Part shown: positions 9,519-19,428 of the stretch, one piece after another | Numbering within the stretch: position 1 is the stretch's first letter | Layout of the letters: each line of letters starts with the position of its first letter | The notes under the pieces: generated by a model | Database searches by the model: none | Seen by the model: the letters and a program-made list of their open reading frames with translations, nothing else | Told to the model about the DNA's origin: nothing | Position numbers and translations under genes: made by a program | From: Clostridia bacterium | Lineage (GTDB): Bacteria; Bacillota; Clostridia; Oscillospirales; Acutalibacteraceae | Length of the DNA stretch: 64,000 nt | Direction: 5' to 3' | NCBI GenBank assembly: GCA_900755895.1 | Contig: CAAEIG010000081.1 | Location: 124,001 to 188,000, forward strand

Positions 9519-10796
9519 TTACAGTACTAATCTGAATCGGAACCAACCGTCGGTCAGGTCAAACTGGCAAACAGCTCCAGTTTTTTGGCAAAAGGCGGAG
9601 ATGGATTGTACTCCAAGACCATGACCCTCTCTCTGGGACACCGGTAGACCGTTGCTGTCAAAGGAGATCTCCTCAGTACACGGGTTGGAGATTTCCAACA
9701 TAACACTGGGGCTTCCCATCATCCTGCAGTGGATTTGACGCTGATCTTGGGGCAGTGCCAGATTGGCGTGGATGGCATTTTCCAAAGCATTGGCCAGGAC
9801 GATTGCCAGTTCGCCCTCGTTTACCGGCAAAGTGTCGGAAAGGGAAATTTTTGTCTCCACGGAGATCCCTTGGTGTTTGGCCTGGTCAAAATAGGAGGAA
9901 AACACAGCGTCCAGTACAGGGAGTTGGCACCATCGAATTGCCTTTTGTTCGTCTAGCTGTCGCTGGGCTGCATTCAGGAAGTTCAGGGCCGCATCCGTTT
10001 CCCCGCGTGATACCAACTCCGTGACAGTCTGAAGCCGATGACGGATATCGTGGCGCTGAATCCGAACCCCATCCTCCACTTCTTTCACTTTCTGCAATTT
10101 TTCCTTAAGAGCTGTGATTTGCACGGTCAGCAGCGCAGCACTATGTTGTTCCATCTGAATGTGGTAGAGGTCGTAAAGGCTTTTGAATATGATTACATAC
10201 ACAACAATTATCAGGGGAATAGCGCTGTAGAGATAGACCATCTGTGCATGGTTTTCAAGATAACTGCCTGGCCAGGAAGCCATGAAAATCAAATAGGCAC
10301 AGCACGCACAGGGAATCAAGGTGAGTATGCCCCAGCGTGTGGGAATTACCTTAATCAGTTTGCGGAAAGGTCGTCTTAGAAAATGTACTTCCAGATAAAG
10401 GATGGTTCCATAGAACGCAGCCATTATCAGAATGTTCATCAACGCGGAGAGATTGAGGAACTCCGTTAGCTGACGGATCATGGAGGCAGACAACGTAGAC
10501 AGCATGATCTGTGTTATGTAGTTAAAAACAGCCTGTGCGGGGGTGTCGTTGGCTGCCCAGTATGTGAGAATCGTAGCCGGAATCGAAATGGTGAAAAAGA
10601 AGAGACGCAGCAGGAGCAATTCTCCGCCGAAGCGCAGTAAAACAAAGGTGGAAGCAAGTACCCAAACGCCGTAGACCGCCATAATGTAAAGCAGTTTCCT
10701 GCGTCCAAAGCGGAATTCGGTCAAGCTTGCCATCATTCCCACGGTCATCATTGTGATGAAAAAGGTGCGAAAGACGAGAAAAAATAGATTGTCCAC
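9519..10796 (-). CDS. Orphan GHKL (AgrC-like) sensor kinase, copy 1
   Basis: This 425-residue membrane kinase has about six hydrophobic helices in residues 1-205, a coiled linker, and a GHKL module: RHDIRHRL with phospho-acceptor H249, NALENAIHA as the N-box, and GLGVQSI in the ATP lid. AgrC-type kinases usually sense peptides. Its kinase half is closely similar to the protein at 32308-33567, whereas the membrane halves have diverged, as expected for a duplicated pair that has changed ligand. No response regulator or AgrB/AgrD-like pair adjoins it. The GTG start at 10796 has GGAGG ten bases upstream; the leader is about 170 nt. Confidence 0.9.
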   Translation of the reverse strand: MDNLFFLVFRTFFITMMTVGMMASLTEFRFGRRKLLYIMAVYGVWVLASTFVLLRFGGELLLLRLFFFTISIPATILTYWAANDTPAQAVFNYITQIMLSTLSASMIRQLTEFLNLSALMNILIMAAFYGTILYLEVHFLRRPFRKLIKVIPTRWGILTLIPCACCAYLIFMASWPGSYLENHAQMVYLYSAIPLIIVVYVIIFKSLYDLYHIQMEQHSAALLTVQITALKEKLQKVKEVEDGVRIQRHDIRHRLQTVTELVSRGETDAALNFLNAAQRQLDEQKAIRWCQLPVLDAVFSSYFDQAKHQGISVETKISLSDTLPVNEGELAIVLANALENAIHANLALPQDQRQIHCRMMGSPSVMLEISNPCTEEISFDSNGLPVSQREGHGLGVQSISAFCQKTGAVCQFDLTDGWFRFRLVL

Positions 10797-10972
10797 TGAA
10801 AATTTTCCTCCAATCGGGTAATTTTCCCAGACCTTTTTTGAAAGTTTGAATCATCACAGGGGGCGCATTTGCAGCATCAACATCTTCTTTTCCATACCAG
10901 AGCGCGAATTTTGCGCAGAAAACAGCAGATTTTGAATAAATACTTTTCCGTTTTGCGGTGATTTATATAATT

Positions 10973-11001
10973 TAAATAGCATGGAACTGGAAAACCGTCA
11001 A
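10973..11001 (-). promoter_or_regulatory. Promoter of GHKL kinase copy 1
   Basis: Read on the minus strand, TTGACG (11001-10996) and TATTTA (10978-10973) are 17 bp apart, preceded by CCCCCTC. The same arrangement, including the CATGC-like sequence before the -10, stands upstream of the paralogue at 33567, so comparison supports it. Confidence 0.65.
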
Positions 11002-11151
11002 GAGGGGGTTAAGAAGGCTCTCTGGTGGAAGACATCCTGCTCTTCCGGCTGATGGGGAAGATGCCCCAATGGTGTGTGGGAGCAAGAACAACGGAATAGA
11101 TGTGTATTGCACCAAATGACAATGGTATGTGGAAAACTAGGAGGATTGCGT

Positions 11152-14100
11152 ATGAAAAAACGATGCTTGAGTATCGTTCTCGTGCTGTGTATGATGATGG
11201 GTATGATGCCTGCCATAAGTGCCCCAGCCGCTGCTGCAACTGTGGGTTCCATGGTATTGCCCAAAGGAAACGGTTCTGGCAAGGGATTTATCTACTACAA
11301 TTTTGAGGAGACCACTCAGTTTCACCCAGGCACTACCTACGCCTTTCTGGATGGGGTATATGGCAAAGACGATGCCGTGGCCCAATTAGGTTCTGGCGCG
11401 GTGCTGGAGGCTACGTCTGTAAAGAACAACTGTGAAAAATACATGAACGGGATCTATGCGAATGCGAAAGCGGAAACCTATGTAAACGTAGTCGAACCGG
11501 GCAAGGGATTTGACCGCTGTCCCACTGGCGGCCTTTACAAAATGCCCGAGACATCAAATCCCACGGAGTACCGGTATTTCTGTAGGGCGGGAGGCGCCCA
11601 GGATTGCGGCCCCCTATACGCCTATACTTACCAAACCGCTGAGATCAAGTGGGACAATGTGACCGTTTACCTCAATGATCCTGGCGATGTTCAGTCCAAC
11701 GACAGTGCTGACTATACGGTGGAATTGAACTATGCGGAGGGCAAGGCTGTTGCCCTGGACCCTCGCAGTTACACCGTATTGTGCAGCGGAAGGACCGCCA
11801 CCATCACCATCACCGATAACGATGGGAACACCATTCAAGGCACCGTCACCCTGCCCTGTGGAGTGATCTATCAGCCCGGTGGGACAAATGTGGTGGGGAT
11901 GCCTGCCAATCAGGGGATGCTCAGTGGCTCAGTGGAAGCAGCATCTGCCCCCATCCGTACGGGGTACGAGTTCCAACACTGGACGGACGGCGCAAAAACC
12001 TATGAGGTTGGTGCAGTGATTCCCTATAAGGCTGATGGGAACTACACCCTGACTGCTGTGTGGAAGGACATCCAAGCTCCGGAATTTACTTGTGAGCCAG
12101 TGGAGGTAACCACCGGTACCTCTGGGGAAGTGGTGCAAAACTCCATCGAAGCAGCTCTGAAAATTACCGATAACGAGCCGGTAAGCGAGTGTACTGTGAA
12201 GGTGGCTGCAGACGATACCACAGCCAGCATTCGGGGCGAGAAGCAGGTCTCTGTCACCGTCACCGACAAAGCCGGCAACGTCACCACAAAAGAGGTGACC
12301 CTGAAGGTGCTTCCCGGCCCCTTGACTTTTGGGGAACCTAGCTACATTGGGGGTACTCTCTCAGTTACCTTGCTGGAGCCGGGTTCGGATACCCTCACGG
12401 AAACGGGCATCGTCTGGAGTGTGATGAACAATCCCACTACCACGGTCAACAACGGGAAATATACCACCGAGACCCCGGCAACGGATCCGAATACTGTCCT
12501 CAGTACTCCGGTGGAGCTGGCAGAGGGTGTGACCTACTATGCCCGAGCTTATGCCAAGGTGGGGAACATCACCTATTATGGACCCCAGTCCACCATTGGT
12601 GACAGCATCCCTTCCTACGGCGTGTTTACCATCACCAATGATGGAAGCAATACGTTTACTGTCACCCGCAGCGGTGGTAGTGATGGAGTACAGACAGTCT
12701 ACTACCGCACAGTCAATGGCTCTGCGGTGGGCGGTACCCACTTCACCCATCAAAGCGGTACCTTGACCTTTGCTGCTGGAGAAGCGACAAAAACCATCAC
12801 TGTCACAGAGCAGGGTGTCAACGCGGCGTATGACGGCAACACCGCTACAGGCTATTCCAATGATAGCCGCACCTATTCCGTGGAAATTTACCGGGTGGAT
12901 GGTGGCGCAGTGATCGAGAATAACCGAGACGAAGCCACCCGCACCATGATGGGGAACACAGTGGTTGACCGCAGTAATTTTGACGAGAAGACAGTCACGA
13001 CGGTTCCAGATGATGATAAGCAGAAAAGAAAAGAGGGCGATCATGACGATGACAAAGTTTCAAACGGAACATACCCAGGCTGGGGAAAAAATGCAGCAGG
13101 TACATCGCAGGATCATATCTTCGTTCAACCTGACGGAAATATCCGCTCCTATGTGCAAGCCGTATCCAGCGAGATTCAATACTATGTGACCTTTGATGCT
13201 AAGGAACAAGAGAAGGGCTACCAGGCGATTCAAATAGTACCCGGCGACACAACGGACACCTCCATCTATCCTTATGAGGGTAACATTGAGGGGGATTATT
13301 CATCGACCACATCGCAAGGATATACAGCGCTCTTTGAGCACGGAGGGGACTCCCAAAAAACCACCTACCTTTCTTATCAATTCCCGGCTCTTGACCCATT
13401 TACTTCCGGTTCCACTCTGACAGAGGAAGTATGGAAAGGAAACGACACCGGTAATTACATTGCTTTTCCTGTAACCACGGAGCAGATCACCACCTCCTTT
13501 GGTGCCAGTGGTTCGGGAAGTGATACTTGGTACACAAAAAATGTCGTCCATCATTACCAGTTCATCGATACAAAGGAACCCACCCTGCTGGTCATTGGTG
13601 GCATGGGTGAAAGCACCTACCGGGTGGGAGACAGGTTCACTGTGTCCTTGATTTTCGATGAGATTGTGGACAGCACGAACAGCACTCTGAGTGGCAAGAC
13701 CATTACCACCAGCTGGGGAACCGCCACCTATGCAGGCGGCGTGAACACCAACGTGCTCTACTTCACCGGAACGGTGACTGCAAATGCCACAAATACTCTC
13801 TCAGTCACCGGAATCGACTCCGCCGCTGTCATTGAAGACATGGCGGGCAATGCAGCCAGTTCAGTCAGTGGCAACACGGCAGCCGACGTGGACACCAAAA
13901 CACCATCCTTTGACCTATCACAAGGTTCCATCTCCGGTGGCGTGGCTCGGGCAACCATCTCCAACGCCAACGAGAATACCACTTCTCTGCGGTATGCCTG
14001 GTCACAGAGCACCACCATGCCCGCCACTGGCTGGGTTCCTCTCACTAGCGGAGAGCTGGAGGATGCCAAAACTTCCACTGGCTTCCAGGCCATGACCCGT

Positions 14101-17100
14101 CAGGAACCTGGAAGCGGAACCTGGTACCTCCATGTAATCGGGGTCTGTGAGACAAACGGCGCGCTGGTCTACAAAAATACCAGTGCAAATTTTGGTACGG
14201 GCGGCAGTATTCCTGATGATCCAGAGCCTGTCCAGCCGTCACCTACCATCAGCATCTCCGTTGACAACACCAACTGGGCTAAGAGCCGCACCATTACGGT
14301 GACTGCTGCAAATGGCACTGTGGAGTACCGCTATGGTACCGAGGCGTGGAAAGAGGTCTCCGGAGACAGTGTCACTGTGGAGAAAAACGGTACCTACACG
14401 TTTCGCTGTGTGTCCAGCAGCGGCGAGGCGGCCACTGCCTCCGCTGAAGTGTCCAAGCTGGACACCATTGCGCCTATCGCGTCCATTGGGGATATGACGG
14501 CCAACATGCCCACTCAAAAGAGCGGCGTCTACCACAGTATCACCCTGCCTATTGAGCACAACGATACCCAGTCCGGCGTGAAGACGGTGGAGTATCAGTG
14601 GAGCAATTCGGCAACCGCTACCGGTAGCGGTTGGTCATCGGTCCCGACCGATGAAACACAACTGATCTATGAGGCCAATGAAACCGGCGAAACGGCTGTT
14701 TACCTCCACCTTCGGGTGACGGACCAGGTAGGGAATACAGTCACTGTTCATTCTCAAGCTTACCAGGTGATTTCGGAGGAGGGGGCTAAAGCCTATGCTC
14801 CCACCATCACCCTTGGCCTTGCATCCAATGGAGGGAACGGCTTCACCCCCTGGGATGGCAAAACTTGGACCAACGAGACTCAGACCCTGGTGTGGAAGCT
14901 GGCAGGTGAGCATATCGATCATTGCGTGGTAACACTTCCCGATGGCAGAACCACTACGGAAACATCCGGCACCATTTTGGTGTCTCAAAATGGAGAGTAC
15001 ACTGTTTCCGTGATGGATAACACCTACGGCGGCAGCAATTCAGCCAGCTATACAATTGACAAGATCGACACCATAGCGCCCACGGTCTCTCATACTGAGG
15101 GGCCGGTGGGCTGGCAGCCCAGCGAAGTGACCGTCAATTTCACTTTTGCGGATCAGGGTGGCAGCGGTTTGGGTACCGCCAAGTACCAGATTGTGAAAAG
15201 TAATTCTGAAACTCCTACGGATTTGATTTCCTTTGATTCAACTAGCAGTGGAAGTGTAACAATCAGTGAGGATGGCACTTGGTACATTTACTACGAGGTC
15301 ACTGACAACACCGCCGGTACCTACGGCGATGGAACCTCTCGCCCTGCCAATACCGCCAGTGGGTTTGTGGGTCCCATCCAGATCAATACAGGGAAGCCTG
15401 ACTTGAACATCACAGGCGGCACAACCGGTGCCAGCAGCCTCGTTTTGACGGTCGTATCCGATGTCGAAGTCAAAGTATCCAAGGACGGTGGTCAAGCACA
15501 GCCTGTCAGCGGGTCAACCTATATGGTGACGGAGGCGGGAACCTACACATTCACCGCCACTTCTAACGCGGGTCTGACCACAGAGCAAACCGTGCAGGTC
15601 CACAGTATCACCTTTGACAGCGGGATGGAAAAGCAATTAGTGGTAAGCGGTGGTACCGCCACAGAACCCAGTGAGCCCACTCGTCCTGGTTTTACTTTCA
15701 CCGGATGGATGAATGGACAGACAACCTGGGACTTTGCTGACTCAGTCCAAACAAATATCACGCTCACTGCCGGGTGGGAGTTGGATTCGCCCGCAGTGGA
15801 GCTGACCGCCGATAAGACAGAGGTTACCTATGGCGAGGAGATCTTCCTCACTGCCGATGTCACCTTTGAAGTAGGGGATGACGCGAGTATCACCTATGCT
15901 TGGTACAAGGATGACAGCGCGACGCCTATTTCCGGTGAAAGCGATTCCACTTTGACTCTTTCACAGGTTTCCCAAAGTGGCACTTACAAGGTGACTGTCA
16001 CTGTCCAGGGTGATGGCCAGACCAAGACGGTTGACAGCAATGAAATCTCCACAACGATTCATTCAAGGGAGGTTTCCATCACTTGGCAGGGCCTGAATCA
16101 AGTATACGGCGAAACTGTGGATGTGGAGCCACTGTGTTCCGGTCTGATAGACGGCGATGATGTTACGATTGATGTAACAGGGATTGGACAAACAGCGGGA
16201 AGTTATCCGTTAACCGCCACCCTTAACGGTGAGGATTCGGTCAACTACCACTTGAAAAATAGTACTGCCACACTGACCATCCAGCCCAAGCCGGTGATTT
16301 TTACAGTAGCCAAAAATACAGTGCAGGCGGACGGTACTGTCAAGGAGGCAGATGTTACACCGAACGATATAGCTTTCTCTTCCTACACCGTCTCTTACCG
16401 GCAGAATGGCCAGGAAATCTCAGCTCCAACAGAAGTGGGAAGCTACGAGATTTGGGTGAAGCTCACCGATTCCAACTATCGCCACACCGATGGAAGTGAT
16501 TTCATGCAGGTGGGTACGCTTTCCATTACACAAGCACCGCCGGTTCTGTATACAGCGTCCTTTGTAGGCGGAGAAGGAAGCACAGGTGACGCACCTGCTC
16601 AGCAGACTGCTCCGGCGAACGGTCAGATTATTGTGCCAGTCAACCACTTTGATAAACAGGATGAAGAAGCGGACTACAGCTTTACCGGTTGGAAGGTTGA
16701 CGGTGATGCCAAGCTTTACCAGCCCGGAGAGAGTTTTGTCATGCCTTCCCGGAATGTAATCTTTACGGCTCAGTGGCAGAAGACGTTTACCGTGAGCGGT
16801 GTCATCACGGAAGAGGGCAGTGAAGAGCAAGGCGTGAAACAGGCGGTGGTCAGCCTCTGGTTAGGTGCCAACAAGATTGGAGAAACGACAACGGATTCGA
16901 ATGGTGCCTATTCTTTTAACAACTTGATCCCCGGAATTTACAATCTGGTGGTCACTAAAGATGTGCGCACTGTCACCAGTAAGGTGGAGATCACAGCAGA
17001 GGATAAAATCTGCAATGCCACCTTGCCAAAAGGAGCCACCAACTCTGTTGTGGAAGTGGCCCCCGGCAGCCCGGACATTGTGGTCGGTTCCTTGGATAAA

Positions 17101-18492
17101 GTCTTTGCCAAGACGGATCCGGTGGTCTACACAGAGGATGATGCCAAAAAGGTTGCAGAACAAGGCTACAAAGTGGAGATCACTTTTACCGCCAAAGAAC
17201 TGCAGAGTGAAGACCAAAGCATTTCCAGCGATATGAGTAAAATCGAAGGGGAAAAGGATTCCAATATCACTCTAGGGCTGGTCATGGATTACAAGCTGGA
17301 CAAGAAAGTCTTTGATGCTGACAATCAAGAGGATACAAAGGCCAGCAAAAATATTACGCAATCCAATGTCCTGTTGGAGATCCTGTTGCCATTGCCCGTG
17401 GAAATGCAGGGAAAGACCAGTTATGCTGTCTACCGTGTACACAGCAGCACAGGGCGGGAGGAAGACAAGCAAGCCCAGGAATTGAAGCAGGGCATCAACA
17501 ACGCAAATGGTTTGGGCGAATACTTTACCGTCAACAGTGATAAGACGGTCTTGACGTTGCATGTCAAGTGCTTCTCTACCTATGCCATTGGCTATGGAGA
17601 ATCATCGGGAAACCACGGCGATGGTTCCGGCGGATGGATTACTCCAACGTATCCTCCCATCATAGAGAAGCCGGAGCATGGCTCAGTGACCGTAGAACCG
17701 AGTTCCCCTGAAAAGGGAGACGATGTTCTCATCACGGTCACACCGGAGGAAGGCTATACCGTGGGCGAAGTCACAGTTACCGGTCCTGACGGCGAGCCTG
17801 TGGAAGTCACTCCCGACGATGACGGCAATTACACCTTTGTTCAGCCGGATGGAAAAGTGACCATCACAGTGACTTTCCAGAAGAAGAATACTGCATCAGA
17901 ATGCCCCAGGGACGACAGTTGCCCCATGGCGGTTTATTCGGATACGGATATGAGCGCATGGTATCATGATGGAGTTCACTACTGTGTGGAACATGGGTTG
18001 ATGGTAGGCACTGGGAAAACGACCTTTTCTCCCAACACCGCTCTGAGCCGAGCAATGGTGGCGCAGATTCTGTATAATATGGAGGGCCAGCCAGCGGTGA
18101 CAGGCGAGAACACTTTTACCGATGTGGACTCCGCAGACTGGTGGAATACAGCGGTCACCTGGGCTCAGAAAACTGGTGTGGTTTCTGGCTATGATGATCA
18201 AACCTTCCGTCCGGACCATGCCGTCAGCCGTGAGGAGCTGGCTCAGATGCTGTACAATTACGCCAAATATAAGGGGTATGACCTTACTGCATCGGGGGAC
18301 CTGAGTGCCTTCCCCGATGGGAACAAGGTGAGTAACTGGGCAGTAACCTCCATGGCATGGGCCAACGGAAATGGGATTATTAACGGCAGCGAGCAGTCCG
18401 ACGGTAGTCTGCTTTTGATTCCTGGCGGCAATGCCACCCGGGCACAGGCGGCAAGTATGCTGATGAACTTTGATCTGCATTTTGCGAAGTGA
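11152..18492 (+). CDS. Giant secreted multidomain SLH protein
   Basis: This cell-surface protein of about 2,446 residues starts at ATG 11152, 8 bases after AGGAGG. The signal peptide (residues 1-28) has a KKR n-region and ends in ASAPAAAA-like sequence. By eye the order is: unknown N-domain; InlB/Flg_new repeat (about 236-305); Ig-like domain; Calx-beta-like domain (about 489-550); several Ig-like domains; second InlB repeat (about 1484-1543); Ig domain; MBG-like domains (about 1638-1790); third InlB-like repeat (about 1800-1877); carboxypeptidase-regulatory-like domain (about 1878-1960); and three SLH motifs at the C-terminus (about 2256-2443). The SLH motifs should anchor it to pyruvylated wall polymer, with the rest acting as an adhesive stalk. 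It is divergent from the GHKL kinase and ends at a terminator. Confidence 0.92.
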   Translation: MKKRCLSIVLVLCMMMGMMPAISAPAAAATVGSMVLPKGNGSGKGFIYYNFEETTQFHPGTTYAFLDGVYGKDDAVAQLGSGAVLEATSVKNNCEKYMNGIYANAKAETYVNVVEPGKGFDRCPTGGLYKMPETSNPTEYRYFCRAGGAQDCGPLYAYTYQTAEIKWDNVTVYLNDPGDVQSNDSADYTVELNYAEGKAVALDPRSYTVLCSGRTATITITDNDGNTIQGTVTLPCGVIYQPGGTNVVGMPANQGMLSGSVEAASAPIRTGYEFQHWTDGAKTYEVGAVIPYKADGNYTLTAVWKDIQAPEFTCEPVEVTTGTSGEVVQNSIEAALKITDNEPVSECTVKVAADDTTASIRGEKQVSVTVTDKAGNVTTKEVTLKVLPGPLTFGEPSYIGGTLSVTLLEPGSDTLTETGIVWSVMNNPTTTVNNGKYTTETPATDPNTVLSTPVELAEGVTYYARAYAKVGNITYYGPQSTIGDSIPSYGVFTITNDGSNTFTVTRSGGSDGVQTVYYRTVNGSAVGGTHFTHQSGTLTFAAGEATKTITVTEQGVNAAYDGNTATGYSNDSRTYSVEIYRVDGGAVIENNRDEATRTMMGNTVVDRSNFDEKTVTTVPDDDKQKRKEGDHDDDKVSNGTYPGWGKNAAGTSQDHIFVQPDGNIRSYVQAVSSEIQYYVTFDAKEQEKGYQAIQIVPGDTTDTSIYPYEGNIEGDYSSTTSQGYTALFEHGGDSQKTTYLSYQFPALDPFTSGSTLTEEVWKGNDTGNYIAFPVTTEQITTSFGASGSGSDTWYTKNVVHHYQFIDTKEPTLLVIGGMGESTYRVGDRFTVSLIFDEIVDSTNSTLSGKTITTSWGTATYAGGVNTNVLYFTGTVTANATNTLSVTGIDSAAVIEDMAGNAASSVSGNTAADVDTKTPSFDLSQGSISGGVARATISNANENTTSLRYAWSQSTTMPATGWVPLTSGELEDAKTSTGFQAMTRQEPGSGTWYLHVIGVCETNGALVYKNTSANFGTGGSIPDDPEPVQPSPTISISVDNTNWAKSRTITVTAANGTVEYRYGTEAWKEVSGDSVTVEKNGTYTFRCVSSSGEAATASAEVSKLDTIAPIASIGDMTANMPTQKSGVYHSITLPIEHNDTQSGVKTVEYQWSNSATATGSGWSSVPTDETQLIYEANETGETAVYLHLRVTDQVGNTVTVHSQAYQVISEEGAKAYAPTITLGLASNGGNGFTPWDGKTWTNETQTLVWKLAGEHIDHCVVTLPDGRTTTETSGTILVSQNGEYTVSVMDNTYGGSNSASYTIDKIDTIAPTVSHTEGPVGWQPSEVTVNFTFADQGGSGLGTAKYQIVKSNSETPTDLISFDSTSSGSVTISEDGTWYIYYEVTDNTAGTYGDGTSRPANTASGFVGPIQINTGKPDLNITGGTTGASSLVLTVVSDVEVKVSKDGGQAQPVSGSTYMVTEAGTYTFTATSNAGLTTEQTVQVHSITFDSGMEKQLVVSGGTATEPSEPTRPGFTFTGWMNGQTTWDFADSVQTNITLTAGWELDSPAVELTADKTEVTYGEEIFLTADVTFEVGDDASITYAWYKDDSATPISGESDSTLTLSQVSQSGTYKVTVTVQGDGQTKTVDSNEISTTIHSREVSITWQGLNQVYGETVDVEPLCSGLIDGDDVTIDVTGIGQTAGSYPLTATLNGEDSVNYHLKNSTATLTIQPKPVIFTVAKNTVQADGTVKEADVTPNDIAFSSYTVSYRQNGQEISAPTEVGSYEIWVKLTDSNYRHTDGSDFMQVGTLSITQAPPVLYTASFVGGEGSTGDAPAQQTAPANGQIIVPVNHFDKQDEEADYSFTGWKVDGDAKLYQPGESFVMPSRNVIFTAQWQKTFTVSGVITEEGSEEQGVKQAVVSLWLGANKIGETTTDSNGAYSFNNLIPGIYNLVVTKDVRTVTSKVEITAEDKICNATLPKGATNSVVEVAPGSPDIVVGSLDKVFAKTDPVVYTEDDAKKVAEQGYKVEITFTAKELQSEDQSISSDMSKIEGEKDSNITLGLVMDYKLDKKVFDADNQEDTKASKNITQSNVLLEILLPLPVEMQGKTSYAVYRVHSSTGREEDKQAQELKQGINNANGLGEYFTVNSDKTVLTLHVKCFSTYAIGYGESSGNHGDGSGGWITPTYPPIIEKPEHGSVTVEPSSPEKGDDVLITVTPEEGYTVGEVTVTGPDGEPVEVTPDDDGNYTFVQPDGKVTITVTFQKKNTASECPRDDSCPMAVYSDTDMSAWYHDGVHYCVEHGLMVGTGKTTFSPNTALSRAMVAQILYNMEGQPAVTGENTFTDVDSADWWNTAVTWAQKTGVVSGYDDQTFRPDHAVSREELAQMLYNYAKYKGYDLTASGDLSAFPDGNKVSNWAVTSMAWANGNGIINGSEQSDGSLLLIPGGNATRAQAASMLMNFDLHFAK

Positions 18493-18503
18493 ATAGAGAA
18501 AAA

Positions 18504-18536
18504 CGGAAAGACCGGGAGCGATCCCGGTCTTTTGTG
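18504..18536 (+). terminator. Terminator of giant SLH gene
   Basis: AAAGACCGGGA and TCCCGGTCTTT form a stem around a GCGA loop and end in TTT. The same style of terminator, with a related core, follows the other SLH genes in the window. Confidence 0.88.
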
Positions 18537-18659
18537 TTTGAAAATGAAGAGGGAAGGTACTCACACTCTGAGTTCGTTTTCGGAAGGACCACAAGGCTGC
18601 AGTGGGATCGTGCAATCTGGGGTAAAATGAATTTTGGGTACACATGCTGTCCAGGTGTT

Positions 18660-18678
18660 TTATGCTATAATAGCATAA
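18660..18678. promoter_or_regulatory. 19-bp palindrome enclosing a -10 box
   Basis: TTATGCTATAATAGCATAA has perfect nine-base arms and contains a consensus TATAAT (18666-18671), about 85 bp before the regulator gene. No good -35 lies upstream. A palindrome over a -10 suggests an operator for repression or autoregulation of the following two-component operon. Confidence 0.5.
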
Positions 18679-18754
18679 AGCTTGAGATAGTTTTATAAAT
18701 GACACAGAGAATACAAAACTTTCTGGCAAGCTAGAGCTGGAAGGGGAGAGAGGC

Positions 18755-19426
18755 ATGAATAGTAAGATTTTGATTGTTGAAGACGAAGCAAAACTTCGGG
18801 AGGTGCTCTGTGACTACTTTTCCAGCAAGGGGGACCAGCCCTTGGAAGCATCAAACGGTATACAGGCTCTGAATATGGTAGAAGAAAATCTGTTTGACGC
18901 TGTTCTGCTGGATATTATGATGCCAGGTTTGGACGGACTTTCGGTTTGTCGGGCAGTGCGTAAAACCAATGATGTTCCCATCATTTTTCTCACTGCCCTG
19001 TCCGACGAGGAGGACAAACTTTTAGGGTATGAACTGGGAGCGGATGACTACGTGACAAAGCCATTTTCCCTTTCGGTACTCTACGCCAAAGTTATGGCCC
19101 TCATCAAGCGCAACCAACGAAAGGTGCTCAGCGGGGACCGTTTGGAGTCCGGTGGCGTGACCTTGGAATTTTCCACCCACCAGGTAGTTGTCGGAAAGCA
19201 AAAAGTCATTTTAACACCCAAGGAGTTTGCTCTGCTCCGCTGCTTGATGGAGAACCGTGGTCTGGCACTCTCCCGGGAACAGCTGCTGGTGAAGTGTTGG
19301 GGCTATGATTATGAAGGGGAGTCCCGGGCGGTGGATACCCATATCAAACGGCTGCGGGAAAAGCTGGGAGAATACGCATCCTGTATCAAGACTGTTATCA
19401 AAGTTGGGTATCGATGGGAGGGGTGA
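18755..19426 (+). CDS. OmpR/PhoB-family response regulator
   Basis: This 223-residue regulator has a receiver with VEDE, D53 in LLDIMMP and lysine in VTKPFS, and a C-terminal winged helix with LTPKEFALL and DTHIKRLREKLG. GGGGAGAGAGG lies just before ATG 18755. The stop is two bases from the kinase start, forming a tight pair. It probably controls envelope functions like its VanR/ResD-like relatives, but the target is not visible. Confidence 0.92.
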   Translation: MNSKILIVEDEAKLREVLCDYFSSKGDQPLEASNGIQALNMVEENLFDAVLLDIMMPGLDGLSVCRAVRKTNDVPIIFLTALSDEEDKLLGYELGADDYVTKPFSLSVLYAKVMALIKRNQRKVLSGDRLESGGVTLEFSTHQVVVGKQKVILTPKEFALLRCLMENRGLALSREQLLVKCWGYDYEGESRAVDTHIKRLREKLGEYASCIKTVIKVGYRWEG

Positions 19427-19428
19427 AC

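Noticed and set aside
9519..10796. A full Agr quorum-sensing locus
   Set aside because: AgrC-like kinases are present, but no AgrB protease-like membrane protein or AgrD-like precursor was found near any of them.
10522..10966. Short upstream frames in the leader of GHKL kinase copy 1 (13 residues, and a longer one overlapping the kinase)
   Set aside because: Ribosome sites are weak and nothing similar occurs in the leader of the paralogue.
11613..17562. Many long open frames on the opposite strand of the giant SLH gene
   Set aside because: They lack ribosome sites and protein-like composition and mirror the repetitive, GC-biased codons of the real gene.
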